Positions 12,833 to 23,974 are shown, numbered from the stretch's first letter. The stretch: 64,000 nucleotides of DNA from Cryptomeria japonica (GCF_030272615.1 NC_081410.1:120960640-121024639), one strand, 5' to 3'. Made by a program: numbers and translations. The notes: generated by a model not told the origin, from the letters alone.

Positions 12833-13923
12833 ATTGCGTTACATGAAGTACATGAAGGGATATGTGGTCCACATTCTAGTGGTCCTACCTTAGCCAAGAA
12901 ACTCATCAAGACTGGATATTACTGGCCCAGTATGGAAAAAGACTCATATCAGTTTGTCAAAAAATGTAAAAAATGTCAACTTCATGGAGACCTCATCCAT
13001 GCGCCAGCACAAGAACTTCAACCGATTGCGACTCCTTGGCCTTTTTGTCAGTGGGGACTCGATCTCATAGACAAGATTCACCCTCCTTCTTCCAATGGTC
13101 ATAAATTCATTATCACTGCCACAGAGTATTTCAAAAAATGGATTGAAGTCGTTCCTCTCATGCAAGTCACTGGAAAGAAAATTGCTACATTCATTCTCAA
13201 CTATATCATTTGTCGATACGGTATTTCTGTTTCCATTATTACCGATAACGGGCGTCCCTTCAAAAATCAGGATGTTCGTGAACTCTATGATCACTTCCAT
13301 ATTTCCCATCGTTTCTCCACACCTTATTACCCTCAAGGTAACGGTCAAGCTGAGGCATCTAATAAAACAATTCTTAAAATCTTAAAAGAGACAGTCGACG
13401 ACACTAGCCGTAATTGGCATATCCAACTTAATCCCGCACTTTGGGCCTATCGCACAAGTGTTTGCACACCTACAGGAGCTACACCCTATTCACTTGTCTA
13501 CGGCGCTGAAGCCATCTTGCCTATTGAGGTCAAGCTACCCTCTTTACGAGTCTCTTTGCAAACCATTATCAGTGATGAAGACTACAGGGTCTCTCGCTTA
13601 CAAGAACTTGAACTATTGTATGACTATTGGATGAACGAAGACAAACTACTTTTAATCATCTTAAGGCTTATCAAAAACAAATGAGTCGCAGCTACAATCA
13701 TAAAGTCAAGCCTCACACATTTGAGGTAGGTGATTTGGTTCTCAGAGAAAACCCCAAAAATCAGCAAGACAGAGAGAAGAAGGGCAAGTTCGAACCAAAT
13801 TGGCTTGGTCATTACATCATTACAGCAGCATATGGATCTGGTGCATATCAACTCTCAACCATAGAGGGCGAACCTTTGGAGAATCCTATCAATAGCATGC
13901 ACCTCCGCAGGTTCTACACATAG
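12833..13923 (+). pseudogene. pol: Gypsy-1 integrase, frameshifted near its C-terminus
   Basis: Read through TAG 12,830: an HHCC zinc-binding region ('ALHEVHEGICGPH...KKCKKCQLHGD', ~12,840-12,985), then the catalytic core with 'GLDLID' (first Asp), 'IITDNGRPFKNQ' (second Asp) and 'GQAEASNKT' (Glu). The C-terminus is in another frame after a shift at ~13,620-13,650 and carries the GPY/F-like segment 'GKFEPNWLGHYIITAAYG', ending 'HLRRFYT' at 13,923. Integrase inserts the cDNA and leaves a 5-bp duplication, as seen here. The three acidic residues are kept, but the frameshift and stop make it non-functional. Confidence 0.9.
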
Positions 13924-15719
13924 CTCTTTGGAATATCCTAATTCAAAAATACAATAAAATCAAAAAAGTTCAAAAATACAAAAAAATCAAAAATTTCAAA
14001 AATACAAAAAAAAATCATAAAAAATAAAAAATCGTTACTTGGTGAAAACCTAGCAAACAAGCGCCTTGTGACACAAAAAAAATTGAAAAATCAAAAAAAG
14101 TAAAGAGAAATAATTTCGTCTAACAGTGAAAACCACTTCGGTGGCGCCCTGGGCAAGTACCATGGTGAAAACTAGGTTACCAGTGCCATGTGTAGAGACA
14201 TTGTTCCTCCCTCCTTCAGGATTCACTTTCATCCTTTCACTTTTTCCACACACTCACAACCTATTCGTTCATAATAAACTTACCCATTCCCATCATGGCT
14301 TTTTATTGATCTACCTAAGATTGGTTAGCCATTCATAATAAACATTCCTTTTCACCCCTTTCCATCCATAATAAATCGGCTCCTATCTGTGCCTAAGGCA
14401 AATCCTATGTCTAGTGATGGGTGTGGAACTGAGAGCATCACATGTTTCGAGGAGTACAGTTTCTTCCAGTTTTCTTCAGTCTATCCGTGCACAATCTGCA
14501 ATAAAGCATCATTTGCATCGCCAGTCCGCAATAAAGTTTCATCTTCTCTGCAATAAAGTATCAGTTGCATGGATTCAGTCGGTTTTAGATAAGACACAAT
14601 AGCAACAATGGGCTTCAACAAATCAAATATTTCAACAGACTCAGACAATATTATGGATCAGTGCTATCTATCATTTTTGTGAAAGTAAACATTGTGACCA
14701 CAATCAAATAAGACTTATACAAGTGACGAGAGACACTAACCTTGAGGACTACAGTGGATGTTGGTGTCGAGTCTTGGTTTTCTTTTGATTTTATCTTTTT
14801 GGTGACATGTCTTTTATCTTTTCCAGGATGTCTTTGACTATAGATTCTATCTTCAGGATGTCTTTGACTATAGATTCTATCTCCAGGATGTCTTTGACTA
14901 GAAAGGCAAGGATGGGGTATCGTCACCTATTTTTCTTTGTTGTTTGTGGATTGTCTCTTAGTAATGCTATGACTTGTCCAAGGATATGAGGACACTATGA
15001 GTCTAGTATGAACTGGGGCATTCCTTGTTGGTGACTGTCTTATCTCCATGCAAATGGGTACAATGACTTTCTAGGTCAAACATATGCCTTGATTGTCATA
15101 ACCTATTTTGCCATAATAAAGCTCAATGATGATAATGCACAAGAATCTCTTTCACTTTCATATCTTCTATCTTCCATCCCCCTTTCTGGATTGACTTCCA
15201 TCGTCCTTCCTGAGTCCAAGTAGCCTACTATCACATGACTGAGTATAATGACACACCAAAAAAATTTGCATTTCATGTAGTTGCACCTGCATTATCACAT
15301 ATTAAGAATTTCATACATACATATAGATATCACAATTGCATCACATCCTGCACACACCACATGTTAGCACATCTTACATTTTCATCACAATTATCTATAT
15401 TATCATATTCATTTGCATTTCATACATTCACATTTGCATAACATATAAAACATAAAAGAACAAAAATATTGCATCTCCTCATGTACATATTTGCATCCAT
15501 ATCATAAGCATTCATCACATAAGAAACATACATCATTAAACATCTCATCACAATAGGTACACATACATATAGTTGCCGCAAAGATGAATAATCTCATATA
15601 TATATATAAAAAGTGTCATGATACAATGATGTCAAAATCATATGGCTACAATCACCCGCAGGTGTCTACATCATCATACAAAAATGGTACAATATTGATA
15701 CATAGGGAGCCCTCTATGG
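13924..15719 (+). other. Gypsy-1 non-coding region between integrase and antisense gene
   Basis: No supported gene. 13,940-14,040 is an A-rich low-complexity run of 'caaaaataca'-like units. 14,495-14,555 repeats 'caataaagt' words. A 30-bp tandem repeat lies at 14,825-14,904. The rest is unremarkable AT-rich sequence; part of it should be the 3' UTR of the antisense gene. Confidence 0.6.
14825..14904 (+). repeat. 30-bp tandem repeat, 2.7 copies
   Basis: 'aggatgtctttgactataga' begins at 14,825 and 14,855, and its first 20 bases recur, slightly changed at the end, at 14,885. Nearly identical units point to recent slippage. Confidence 0.85.
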
Positions 15720-17539
15720 CTATGATGAACTCCCTCCCTCGAAGCCGCCTGGCCTCGACAAAATCTGAGCCCTAGAAGGACCCCCCTTAGGATCATCTCT
15801 CCTGCTCCCTCTATCTGGTGGTGGTGGAGGACCCATAACCCCACCGCTGGACGCCTGTCTCCTCTGGCTCCCTCCCGTAGTTGTCGTTGTCCACGATGGT
15901 CTACGGAAGCTCCTCACTCGCTGATTTGGTGGCACTACACCATAATATAGATCCCGCCAGTAGCCTATCTCCTCCCCTGCCCGTAGAACATAGGCATATC
16001 TAGCCCCTGTGTCGTCTGTCACTTGCCTCCCAGCCCTCAGTGTTGTCTCAACCTCTATGTAGCACTGAATGGCCTGGTCCCGCTCCCGCTCAGTATCTCT
16101 GAGTTGTCTCCTCAATCGATCCCTCTCCCTCTCCAGATCTTGGATCTCATCTGCCTATCCCTAGCAGATCTCCCTCAGCTCAACCAACTCATCCTCCTCT
16201 GCCTCGGCCCCCTATGCCTCCCCCTGTGGCTTTGCCTGTGGCTCCCCCTATACAGGTGCCTATGCCTATACTAGTGGTTGTACCTATACCTGCCTCTGTC
16301 GGCCTCGCCCCCCATCATCTCCATCATCATCACCATCCCCACCACCATCTCCGTCTAGCGGCTCTCCTGGATCTATCAGGCGTGGGAATGGATGCTCGGC
16401 CCAATGCGCTGTGTACTCTGCATCCATGCCAGCATCCTCGATCTCTGGCCACATATCCAAGGGTAAGGGCATCATCTCCACTAGCTGTGTAACAGCCTGA
16501 TCATATGATAGCAACAGCCCAAAGTGCACCTAATCCCTGACCGTCCGCGCGTATATACCAGAACCCTGTGACATCCGCTGAATCCTGCCAAACTGCCTGC
16601 CCACCTTGTCAACCAGCTGCCTCTCCAGTACATAAGGCATCCTCCCAATCAGATACCTGCTTCAAAAGGTGTAGGGTAGCTCTACTGCATCATCCTCCCA
16701 CTGCTCGCATCCCAGGTATGGCCTCCATATAACCATATCAATCTCATATATAGCCCGCCGCCAGTACTCCAACCTACCAATCCGTGGCTGCGAGGTGATC
16801 ATATCGTACAAATGCACAAAACTACGTCCATGGCCCCTGCCCTTGAAGTGTATCGGTCGTGTCACTGGCAGATGCTCATATGCCCACACTTGTAGCAATG
16901 TCACTCCGCAGCGCAATCCCACTGATCCATGGTACACAAACTGATGCAGCTCATAATATAAATGTGTCAGCACGCATGGTCCCCAGGCATATCTGGTGTG
17001 CTGAGTAACTTGTGTCTCTAGTGCACCTCCCCAGCCCACAACCAACCCTCGTGTCACTCTGTCCGGACACAAGAACCCACTAATCACTCCTCCCAGTACC
17101 GCCGGTAGCGCTAACCCTGTCGCTACCATGGTATCCCAAGCAACATGTCCAACCCTCATCTCCAATGTCGGATCCTGGAACACTCATCTCAGGGCATCCC
17201 TGTCTCCGTCTCAATCGTAAGGAATCAGCTCCCCATCGATCGGTATCCGTAGAATCCTGTATACATCCTCCAGGGTGACTGTCATCTCCCCCATCGGTAA
17301 ATGAAACGTGCAAGTCTCTGAGTGCCATCTCTCAGCCAATGCAGTTAGCAACCCCATGTTCGCTCGAAACTCAAGCACATACAGAATATGTCTCAATCCC
17401 ATAGCCTCAATCGCAGCTCGGTCCTTGAATGTCAACTTAGGTCGCAACCTCTGAGTCAAGGGGAATCTCTCTCGTGACTCCAGCATAGGTAAATACTCCT
17501 GCAGTCAATCAAATCAATCATATCAGTCATAGTGGCATT

Positions 17540-17885
17540 TATTGTTCATCACAAAATGCTACTTTTTATCTACATACATATGGTACTCTATCCTAGTGAC
17601 ACTCACTGTTCATCACAAAGTGTTGCTTCTATCCTAGTGACACTCATTGTTCATCACAAAGTGTTGCTTCTATCCTAGTGGTACTCCTTGTTCATCACAA
17701 AGTACTACGTGTTTGGCACTCCCTATTCATCACAAAGTGTTGCTCACATTTGCACTCACTATTCATCACAAAGTGTTGTTCACATTTGCACTCCTTGTTT
17801 ATCACAAAGTGCTGCTCGCATTTGGTACTCCCTGTTCATCACAAAGTACTATGTCTTGGCACTCACTGTTCATCACAAAGTGCCT
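17540..17885 (+). repeat. Degenerate tandem array of 'TTCATCACAAAGTG' units
   Basis: About nine copies of TTCATCACAAAGTG, spaced mostly 33-48 bp, separated by variable words such as 'cactcac' or 'cttctatcctagtg'. Two further relatives lie at ~17,930 and ~18,040. Inside the predicted intron. Confidence 0.85.
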
Positions 17886-18084
17886 TGATTTATCCTATCC
17901 TAGGGCCTCTGAGTAGTTTTCTAATTGGCAATGTATGTTCTATCACAAAATTGCCAATCCTAGCCCTATTTGCTATCCTAGTCTTCCCTAGAGGACCTGC
18001 TTGAGTGTATCCTCTCAGCAGCTTATCCAATCGACAATGCATGTTCATCACAAAACTGTCGATTTGACCTAGAAGACACAAATT

Positions 18085-18330
18085 CACATTTTTGGACACA
18101 AACGCGCTTTCATGACATAAACACGCTTAGAGACTGCATACACGTGCCTGCCTAGCACAGACGTGCCTGAAAAACATAGACGTGCCTATGCTCTGCATAG
18201 ATGCGCCTCCCTTCCACAGATGTGCTTGAATTTCATAGATGTGCCTGCATGACACAAACACGACCGCATTCTGCACAGATGATTTTCCTGACATAGACAC
18301 GCCTGGCACCAACGCAGACGCGCCTAGACG
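18085..18330 (-). repeat. Cluster of CACAGACGTGCCT-like motifs
   Basis: About twelve variants of CACAGACGYGCCT / CATAGACGTGCCT at intervals of ~15-22 bp. Read on the minus strand they are AGGCRCGTCTRTG, the same word as in the plus-strand leader (4260-4500, 5725-5905). Confidence 0.8.
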
Positions 18331-18841
18331 TTTTTGACATTTTTTGGACCCTATCCTAGAGCACATTTATTACCCTATCTAGCATGCATTAATGAAAACA
18401 ATAAATGCAACAAAGTACAAGGAGGTTTTGTGGTACTTACCGACTCTCCTGCCTCTACTGGCCTCTGAAATCGGCGAACGCGATCGAATCTGTGAACCAT
18501 TATCATCGCTGCTGACTGCTGCTGCTCTATCTCGCTTTGCACTCTGATTTTGTGGATGTGTGGATGACAATGAGGATGTTTTCCCCTCATGGTCTATCTT
18601 ATAGATTGCCCTTACCTTAGTCCTAGCCCTCGTTTCCCGAGTCAATTTTCGTTATCTCATGATCCTGTCACTTTATCCAGTCAATCCTTTCTAGCCATTC
18701 TTTCTTATCGAGAGATTGTCTGCGATCTTTACAGACATTTTCATCCAATCTCTCGAGGGGGCATATCATTCCCATCTTGGGGCAACTCTGTATCAGTTCA
18801 TCTTATCTTCTTTGAAACAACGCGACAAGCTGCATTGTCTC

Positions 18842-18855
18842 AAAGAGGGGCAAAA
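18842..18855 (+). other. Gypsy-1 polypurine tract
   Basis: AAAGAGGGGCAAAA directly against the 3' LTR; primes plus-strand synthesis. Confidence 0.8.
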
Positions 18856-19640
18856 TGTAGACACCTAAAATTGTCCAGTCTAATTAAATAAATATTTTAT
18901 TTATTAAATTACTTTAGCCAAATTCTTCTATTAATTAAATAAATCTTTATTTATTTAATTAATTCATTTATCCTCTGCTAGCCTTATTTCTCATTTAAAT
19001 AAATACTTTTATTTATTTAAATTATCATTTTCCTAAATTAAATAAATATTTTATTTATTTAATTGATCCCACTTCCTCTATTAATTAAATGAATCTTTAT
19101 TTATTTAATTAATTCATTAGTCTTTTCTACCCATGACACATGTCATTCATCTCTTAATTCAAACACTACCTACCCTTTCATTATTTTCTTATTTCTTCTA
19201 CCTACCCTTTAATCATAGCCGACCATTTATCTTTTACACCTCTCAATCTTATCCCTCCATTTCATATAGTGTCTTCTATATAAGGAGATGCTTCCTTCAT
19301 TATCAACCCTAACTAACTACCTAGCTAATGAATCAAGCTAACTATTACTTGACATATGAGATCCTACTTGCAACCACATTTCGTTCTTTGTTGAGCTCTT
19401 GTGCACATAAAATATGAGAGCAAATATATCAAGCAAGATCAATGGAGATAGGAAGAATGGAGATTCAAACCCTATTGGACATGTGATGGTATAATCTTTG
19501 TGATTTCATTTGATTTTCATTGTCTTAGGTAATCTTCATATGTTATGGTGGATCTTTGTTGTTGTTAGGCTAGGGTTTTGTAGTTGAATCTATTTAGTCT
19601 TTCAATATTGTTATTGTTGTATCCATTTTCACCATAAACA
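18856..19640 (+). repeat. Gypsy-1 3' LTR
   Basis: 785 bp copy of the 5' LTR, including the AT palindrome array (~18,880-19,115) and the TATA box at 19,277-19,284. Preceded by the PPT at 18,842-18,855. Confidence 0.95.
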
Positions 19641-19645
19641 GCAGG
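19641..19645. repeat. Gypsy-1 target-site duplication, right (GCAGG)
   Basis: GCAGG directly after the 3' LTR. Removing the element and one copy restores the NA-1 reading frame, which confirms the insertion point. Confidence 0.95.
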
Positions 19646-21069
19646 AAATCTTCAAAATCAAAGATGTCAGTGAACAATCTATAGTTGAAATCGTTGATGT
19701 CACCGAGCACAATCCTGATGTCACCGAGCACAATCCTGATGTCACTGAGCAAGGTCCTAATGCTACCGAACAAGACCCTACTGACACTATTCAAATAGAT
19801 GAAGATGTCATGGATACAGAGGAACCGAAGCAGGAAATGATAGAAGGCACTACATATGCAAAACTTGTATCTAGTGAATCCGTTTTAGAACAAGTTCAGC
19901 CTTATCCACCGATCAATCAACCTTTCTCTATCGAAGCTCCTCAGGATACAGCACAAGGCACCGAAGGTCACAAGTCTACAACATGAGAAGATACTACTCT
20001 AGAACAGACCTATCAAGCACCTTCGAGCACTGAAAATGTTGCAGCTGAGACACCCAGTACCGAGACACCAAAAGACACCACAGCGGCTACAGGAACCGAC
20101 CAAAGTGTTGTCTCTACCGAGCAACCTACCAAGGGTCAGCAAGCCTCTCAAGCTATTGTCTTGGTCCAATCGACCAAAAGTAAAGAGAAGAAGGTGAAAA
20201 AGCATAGTTTCAAAGTTGATTTATCTAAACCGATAGTGTTGCCCAATGTGGATATATCAAAATTAAAGGGGCAAGCACTCATTGATTTTGGTGAACTATG
20301 CAAAGCAAAGGCCGAACAAGAAAAACAGATGGTCATACAAAAGAAGAATAAAGTACTTCAAAAGGTGAAGACACTGCTATCAGATATGCTACCTACAGCT
20401 ACAGTGTCAACCGATGCAGCCATCCACATTCAACTGAATGAACTCTTTAATCAAATAGAAACATCCGGAGTTGATGCATCTGAGTATTTGAGCAAGCTAA
20501 AAGATAAGGAGCTTACTACAAAAATGATAGAAGAGGTACAGAAAGCTCTAGCTATTGGCAAAGTCAAACTTGTCAAATTCATTGCTGAGTTGTCCCCTCA
20601 ACTCAAGCACATTCTTTATTTATTTCAGAAACTCTATACATTTTCTATATTCATTAAAGACATTAAGAATAAAACTGATGCAATTGAGAAAGAGATCACC
20701 AATCTCTCAAATAAGTTGACCCCAGAGCCCAATTCAGTTTAGAATTTTTATACCAAGCTTCAACAGCTCATGGCTCAACAATTGGAACTAAGAAATGAAG
20801 AACACAAGATCAGAATGGATATAATGACACTCTAGACATTATTCCTTCCTCATCTTTCATCCGTTCAAGAACAGATTAACCGAGCCACACGCCTATCTAC
20901 TACACAAGAGGGAAGCACTCTTGATGGCTTAATATCACTATTGGCTGATATTCAAGCACAAAATTCTTTAATGGAAAGTGTAAAGGATGCACTCTTTGTC
21001 GCTCTCACCGACGCCCGAAAAAAGTACAAATCCATTTTTGACCAGTTACCGCCCCCGGATGGAAATTAA
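19641..21069 (+). pseudogene. NA-1 accessory ORF, second part
   Basis: Continues the reading frame left at 3365 once Gypsy-1 and one copy of the GCAGG duplication are removed. The first ~160 codons are Thr/Glu/Pro-rich with degenerate 'DVTEHNP'-like repeats (~19,695-19,770), a low-complexity acidic linker. From ~20,160 comes a Lys-rich start and a predicted helical/coiled-coil region to 20,742. After a TAG there the same frame goes on to 21,069, ending in PPPDGN, with another stop near 20,835. NA-2 ends its accessory ORF with a similar long coiled coil. No catalytic motif is visible. A structural or nucleic-acid-binding role is possible but unproven. Confidence 0.6.
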
Positions 21070-21448
21070 AGTTTTTGATGTTTGTCAAAAAGGGGGAGTA
21101 ATATGATAGTCTTGAGGGAGTGATATCATATAATTGGGGAGTGATACAGTTTTGATACAGCATTGAGAATGAAATAGTATTCGGAGTATTATATACAGGG
21201 GGAGTATACCGAGGAGAGTATGCAGAGTATCCAAGGATAGTAAGCAGAGCACACAAGCATAGAACCGAGCATGCAAAATCAGAGTTATGTACAATATAAT
21301 GATAAGGGGAGTATATCTTAATATACTATTTCATTGACTATTGTATATACTGTCAAGTATAGTCATTTTGCAAAGTATATAGATTTTTTATTTATGACTT
21401 TGAAAGTAGTTTTTGTCAAACATCTCAACTAATGTCAAAAGGGGAGAT
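21070..21448 (+). other. NA-1 3' untranslated region with purine-rich tracts and PPT
   Basis: Non-coding. Several GGGGAG-type tracts (e.g. ~21,093, ~21,138, ~21,305) precede the final polypurine tract AAAAGGGGAGAT at 21,437-21,448, which lies directly against the LTR start. The same 12 bases precede the 3' LTR of Copia-1. A PPT primes plus-strand DNA synthesis. Confidence 0.7.
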
Positions 21449-22604
21449 TGTTACTACTCATCAAGTTGTCATTAGTTTTTATATTCAAAGTCATACTATA
21501 TACTCTAGTCGGTTAACACTACCGAATCATGCAATCGGTATACACAGAGAATTTGGTATGCACAGTCTAGTTGGTTATAGAAGAAAGCAGTCACAGAACG
21601 CAGTACACACTAAGCTGTCTACCGAGTATCTTTTTATGTCTATCGAGCAGCAAAGATGACACACCGAGTTGATATACACCGAGTGAAACGTGTTACCAGA
21701 TTCATTGAACCTAGACATGCATATGAAAACATGTTACAAGATCGAGGCACATCTAACCATTATCACATTGTAAATTGCACTAGAAGATTGTGTATGATTT
21801 TGAGATCAATCTAACCCATGAAATATTTTGTATAGTTATTCATTCAAGGAATCGTGTTTGTAAGATCAAAGCAATGAATTGGATCACCGTCTTAAGAGAT
21901 CTATTTATACAGCATGAGTTAAGAGTTAAAGGTGTGTGCATGAGTGTAAGAAGACTATTACAAAGACACAGAGGTCACCGAGAAGGTTTTCAGAGAGCAA
22001 TCGAAGAACAGAGTAAACAAAAGGGTTTACCGAGTTACTATATGGGTTAACGAGGTATGCTATAAGCAAGGTAATCTATTCTGAGCACATAGAATCCGCT
22101 ATAACATTTCAGATGTAAAGTTGCAGATATTTGTAATGATTTTATTGTAATATTGTGAAGTTGTAAGAGAAACCTTTAACAGGGTAAAAGACTAATCAAG
22201 TCTATAAATTGTAAAGCCTCTAACTAGGTGCGGCATTTACATTAAATGTTGTAAAATCCTTTAGCAAGGTAGATCTAACAGATCTTGTTACTCCTAACAA
22301 GGTAAGCTATCAGAAATAGCTAATATGTAGCTCTAACCGAGCACTCTTTATTATTGCAGTAGTGAAGTTGTGGGTGCCATCCCCACTGCATTTTTTCTCT
22401 CTAACCAAGAGTTTCTGCATAACCAAAATATATGTGTTATGGAGTGAATCATGTATGATTGTTATCTATTTGTTTTAACACTATTTTATGTTACTGCAGT
22501 ATTTTGTTTATGCATAACAGTAAAGTTATTATTCAAGAAAAGTTTTGGAGTATTGATTCACCCCTCCCCTCTCAGTACATTATCTTTCCATATTGGGCCT
22601 AACG
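21449..22604 (+). repeat. NA-1 3' LTR, right end truncated
   Basis: Starts TGTTACTACTC directly after the PPT. Its last part ('attcacccctcccctctcag' near 22,555-22,575, then 'gggcctaac') resembles the pyrimidine-rich end of the Copia-1 LTR. The terminal CA is not clear because Copia-1 LTR sequence begins at 22,607. The partner LTR is outside the window, so the limits rest on the PPT and on likeness only. Confidence 0.6.
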
Positions 22605-22606
22605 GC

Positions 22607-23972
22607 CATATCTTAAGAAGTATGTTTTGATGAGTATAAAGAAGTTGGTAAAAGACATAGAAAGAATATGATGAATAAGGGGAGAAATAAGCTATTCAAT
22701 GGGCAACTATTACCGAGTTAGACAATGATGAGATCATGATGTTTTAGATTGTTTTGATATCTTACATATGTTGTTGTTTGCAAGGTTAATACTATACTAT
22801 GTTACCGAGCAAGGAACCTAGTCAGTAAACCCTAAGGAACCTAGTCGGTAAACCCTAAGGTTATCGCTATCGGTTAATGAAGGTGGAATGTCTATCGAGT
22901 GAAGTTTAGTATTCACCGAGTTGCAACCGAGTAATAACAGAATGCATTGAATGAATAAAAGCATTATTTAATGAAGGAAGCTGATGAGTTGGATATGATT
23001 AAATGATTGGTATGTCATGAATGAAGTTTGTTAAAGAATCTATGGCAAAGGAAAATCGGCAAGAAGATCTACAGCTTAGATTGAACCGCAATACCCTAGC
23101 ACAAGTTCCAAGAAATGTATGCAAGTTTCAAGGTGGGGTAAAACATTTTTCAGATCAAAGGATACATTGAACCTATTCAATATTGAAGATTTGATGGCTA
23201 TGATTGATCATGGGAAATGTGATCAAGGAGATTAAGCGGTTAGCAGATTGTTTATAAATAAGGAACTGTTGATAAACAATGTATTTGGGCAAGTGTATGC
23301 ACAGGGATGCTACATAGTGATTACTGAGCACAGAAGCTTGAAGACCTGTTTGAGAAATAGAGTATATAGCCCAGCAGAGGGACAAGATGAGTCCTATGAA
23401 TAGATTGTATTGAGCAAATAAGAATCTGCTTTAGCATTTTAGATGTGAAGTTGTAGATAGATTTTTATTACTGTTATTTTGTAAAGTGACATAAAATCTC
23501 TTAACCGAGTGGACTTAACAGACTTATTTGCAAATCCTCTGGCAAGGTGACATTTTGATTGAGCGTTTGAAATCCTTTGACAAGGTCACTTCTAACAAAG
23601 TGAAGATCCTAACAGATCTGAGGGAAATCCCTTAACCGGGTCACATCTAGCAATGTGTTTGTAATCTTTGACAGGATTTGCTTTTAACCGAGCATACTCT
23701 AGAAGAGTATATTTCTTAGTGGGTCTGAAATCCCATAGTGGTTTTTCCCTATTTGGGTTTCCACATTAAATCTGGTATTATGAGTGTTATGATGTTTATA
23801 TGCTTTTGAGTTTGCATGTTTAGCAGTTTTGGTTATATTACTGATGTATAGGTTATCGAGGTTGAATCTGATGTTTTTATGGAAGATTAAGTTTGTATGA
23901 TTCACCCCCCCCCCCCCCCTCTCATCTTGTTAGCTTGGCATCTGTACTAAACATTTAGTATCAGAACTATCA
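22607..23972 (+). repeat. Copia-1 5' LTR, first 164 bp missing
   Basis: Aligns with 28,752-30,089, with an extra ~34 bp near 23,800-23,830 and a longer C run at ~23,906-23,918. Holds two telo-box words and a TATA-like TATAAATA at 23,253-23,260. Confidence 0.9.
22811..22858 (+). promoter_or_regulatory. Tandem 23-bp repeat carrying two telo-box motifs in Copia-1 LTR
   Basis: Two units of 'aaggaacctagtcggtaaac' plus CCT, each giving AAACCCTAA (22,827-22,835 and 22,850-22,858). The same pair is at 28,972-28,980 and 28,995-29,003 in the 3' LTR. AAACCCTAA is the plant telo-box, found in promoters of growth-related genes; a role here is inference. Confidence 0.45.
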
Positions 23973-23974
23973 AT

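Larger units (their letters stand above)
17499..18440 (-). other. Predicted intron of the antisense PMD gene
   Basis: Donor GTAAGT at 18,440-18,435 and acceptor TGCAG ending at 17,499 (minus strand). Joining the exons is phase 0 and leads straight into the PMD frame. The intron holds two repeat arrays (17,540-17,885 and 18,085-18,330). Confidence 0.6.
15720..18590 (-). pseudogene. Gypsy-1 antisense gene: plant mobile domain (PMD) protein, two exons
   Basis: On the minus strand inside Gypsy-1. Exon 1 (18,590-18,441) begins ATG (MRGKHPHCHPH) and ends in a donor GTAAGTACC. Exon 2 starts at 17,498 after an acceptor CTGCAG and keeps the frame. Exon 2 has PMD hallmarks: 'GLLTALAERWHSETCTFHLP', 'GEMTVTLEDVYRILRIPIDG', 'VTRGLVVGWGGALE', 'RYLIGRMPYVLE' and 'GRQFGRIQ'. 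An acidic Gly/Asp tract follows (~16,320-16,370), then a coiled coil and a Pro/Gly-rich C-terminus ending at 15,720. PMD genes are known in plant transposons and in the host MAIN/MAIL1 family. In-frame stops at ~17,211, ~17,175, ~16,662 and ~16,529 among others make this copy dead. Function in the element is unknown. Confidence 0.8.
3366..19640 (+). mobile_element. Gypsy-1: full-length Ty3/Gypsy LTR retrotransposon, Tat-type, with antisense gene
   Basis: LTRs 3366-4149 and 18,856-19,640 both start TGTAGACACC and end ACCATAAACA. They are flanked by a perfect 5-bp duplication, GCAGG. Domain order on plus: gag, retropepsin, RT, RNase H, second RNase H, integrase; on minus: a plant-mobile-domain gene between integrase and 3' LTR. 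The second RNase H and an antisense ORF at this place are features of the Tat lineage (established knowledge). Every plus-strand ORF is broken by stops or frameshifts, so the copy is dead. It sits inside the NA-1 accessory ORF and is therefore younger than NA-1. Confidence 0.95.
1..22604 (+). mobile_element. NA-1: RT-less LTR retrotransposon, 5' end outside window, split by Gypsy-1
   Basis: Seen: a coiled-coil/CCHC region (1-750), a spacer, a long decayed ORF (1386-3365, resuming at 19,646), a purine-rich tract and a 3' LTR starting TGTTAC at 21,449. No reverse transcriptase, RNase H or integrase is present between the CCHC region and the LTR. The 5' LTR and primer site must lie left of base 1. 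The layout is the same as NA-2 (49,238-60,876), so this is a family and not a chance deletion product. The 3' LTR end is cut at the junction with Copia-1 near 22,605. Inference: a non-autonomous element derived from a Ty1/Copia-type ancestor and mobilised in trans. Confidence 0.75.

Noticed and set aside
17540-17885. Regularly spaced short repeat that could look like a CRISPR array
   Set aside because: Units and spacers are degenerate and related to each other, and the array lies in a eukaryotic retrotransposon intron. It is a decayed tandem repeat.
15720-18590. Host MAIN/MAIL1-type gene captured by chance
   Set aside because: Position and orientation match the known antisense ORF slot of Tat elements, and it lies fully between integrase and 3' LTR, so it is an element gene.
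23906-23918. Long C run as a functional element
   Set aside because: Copia LTRs of this kind have a C-rich stretch before their end, and its length differs between the two LTRs. This is slippage or sequencing uncertainty.
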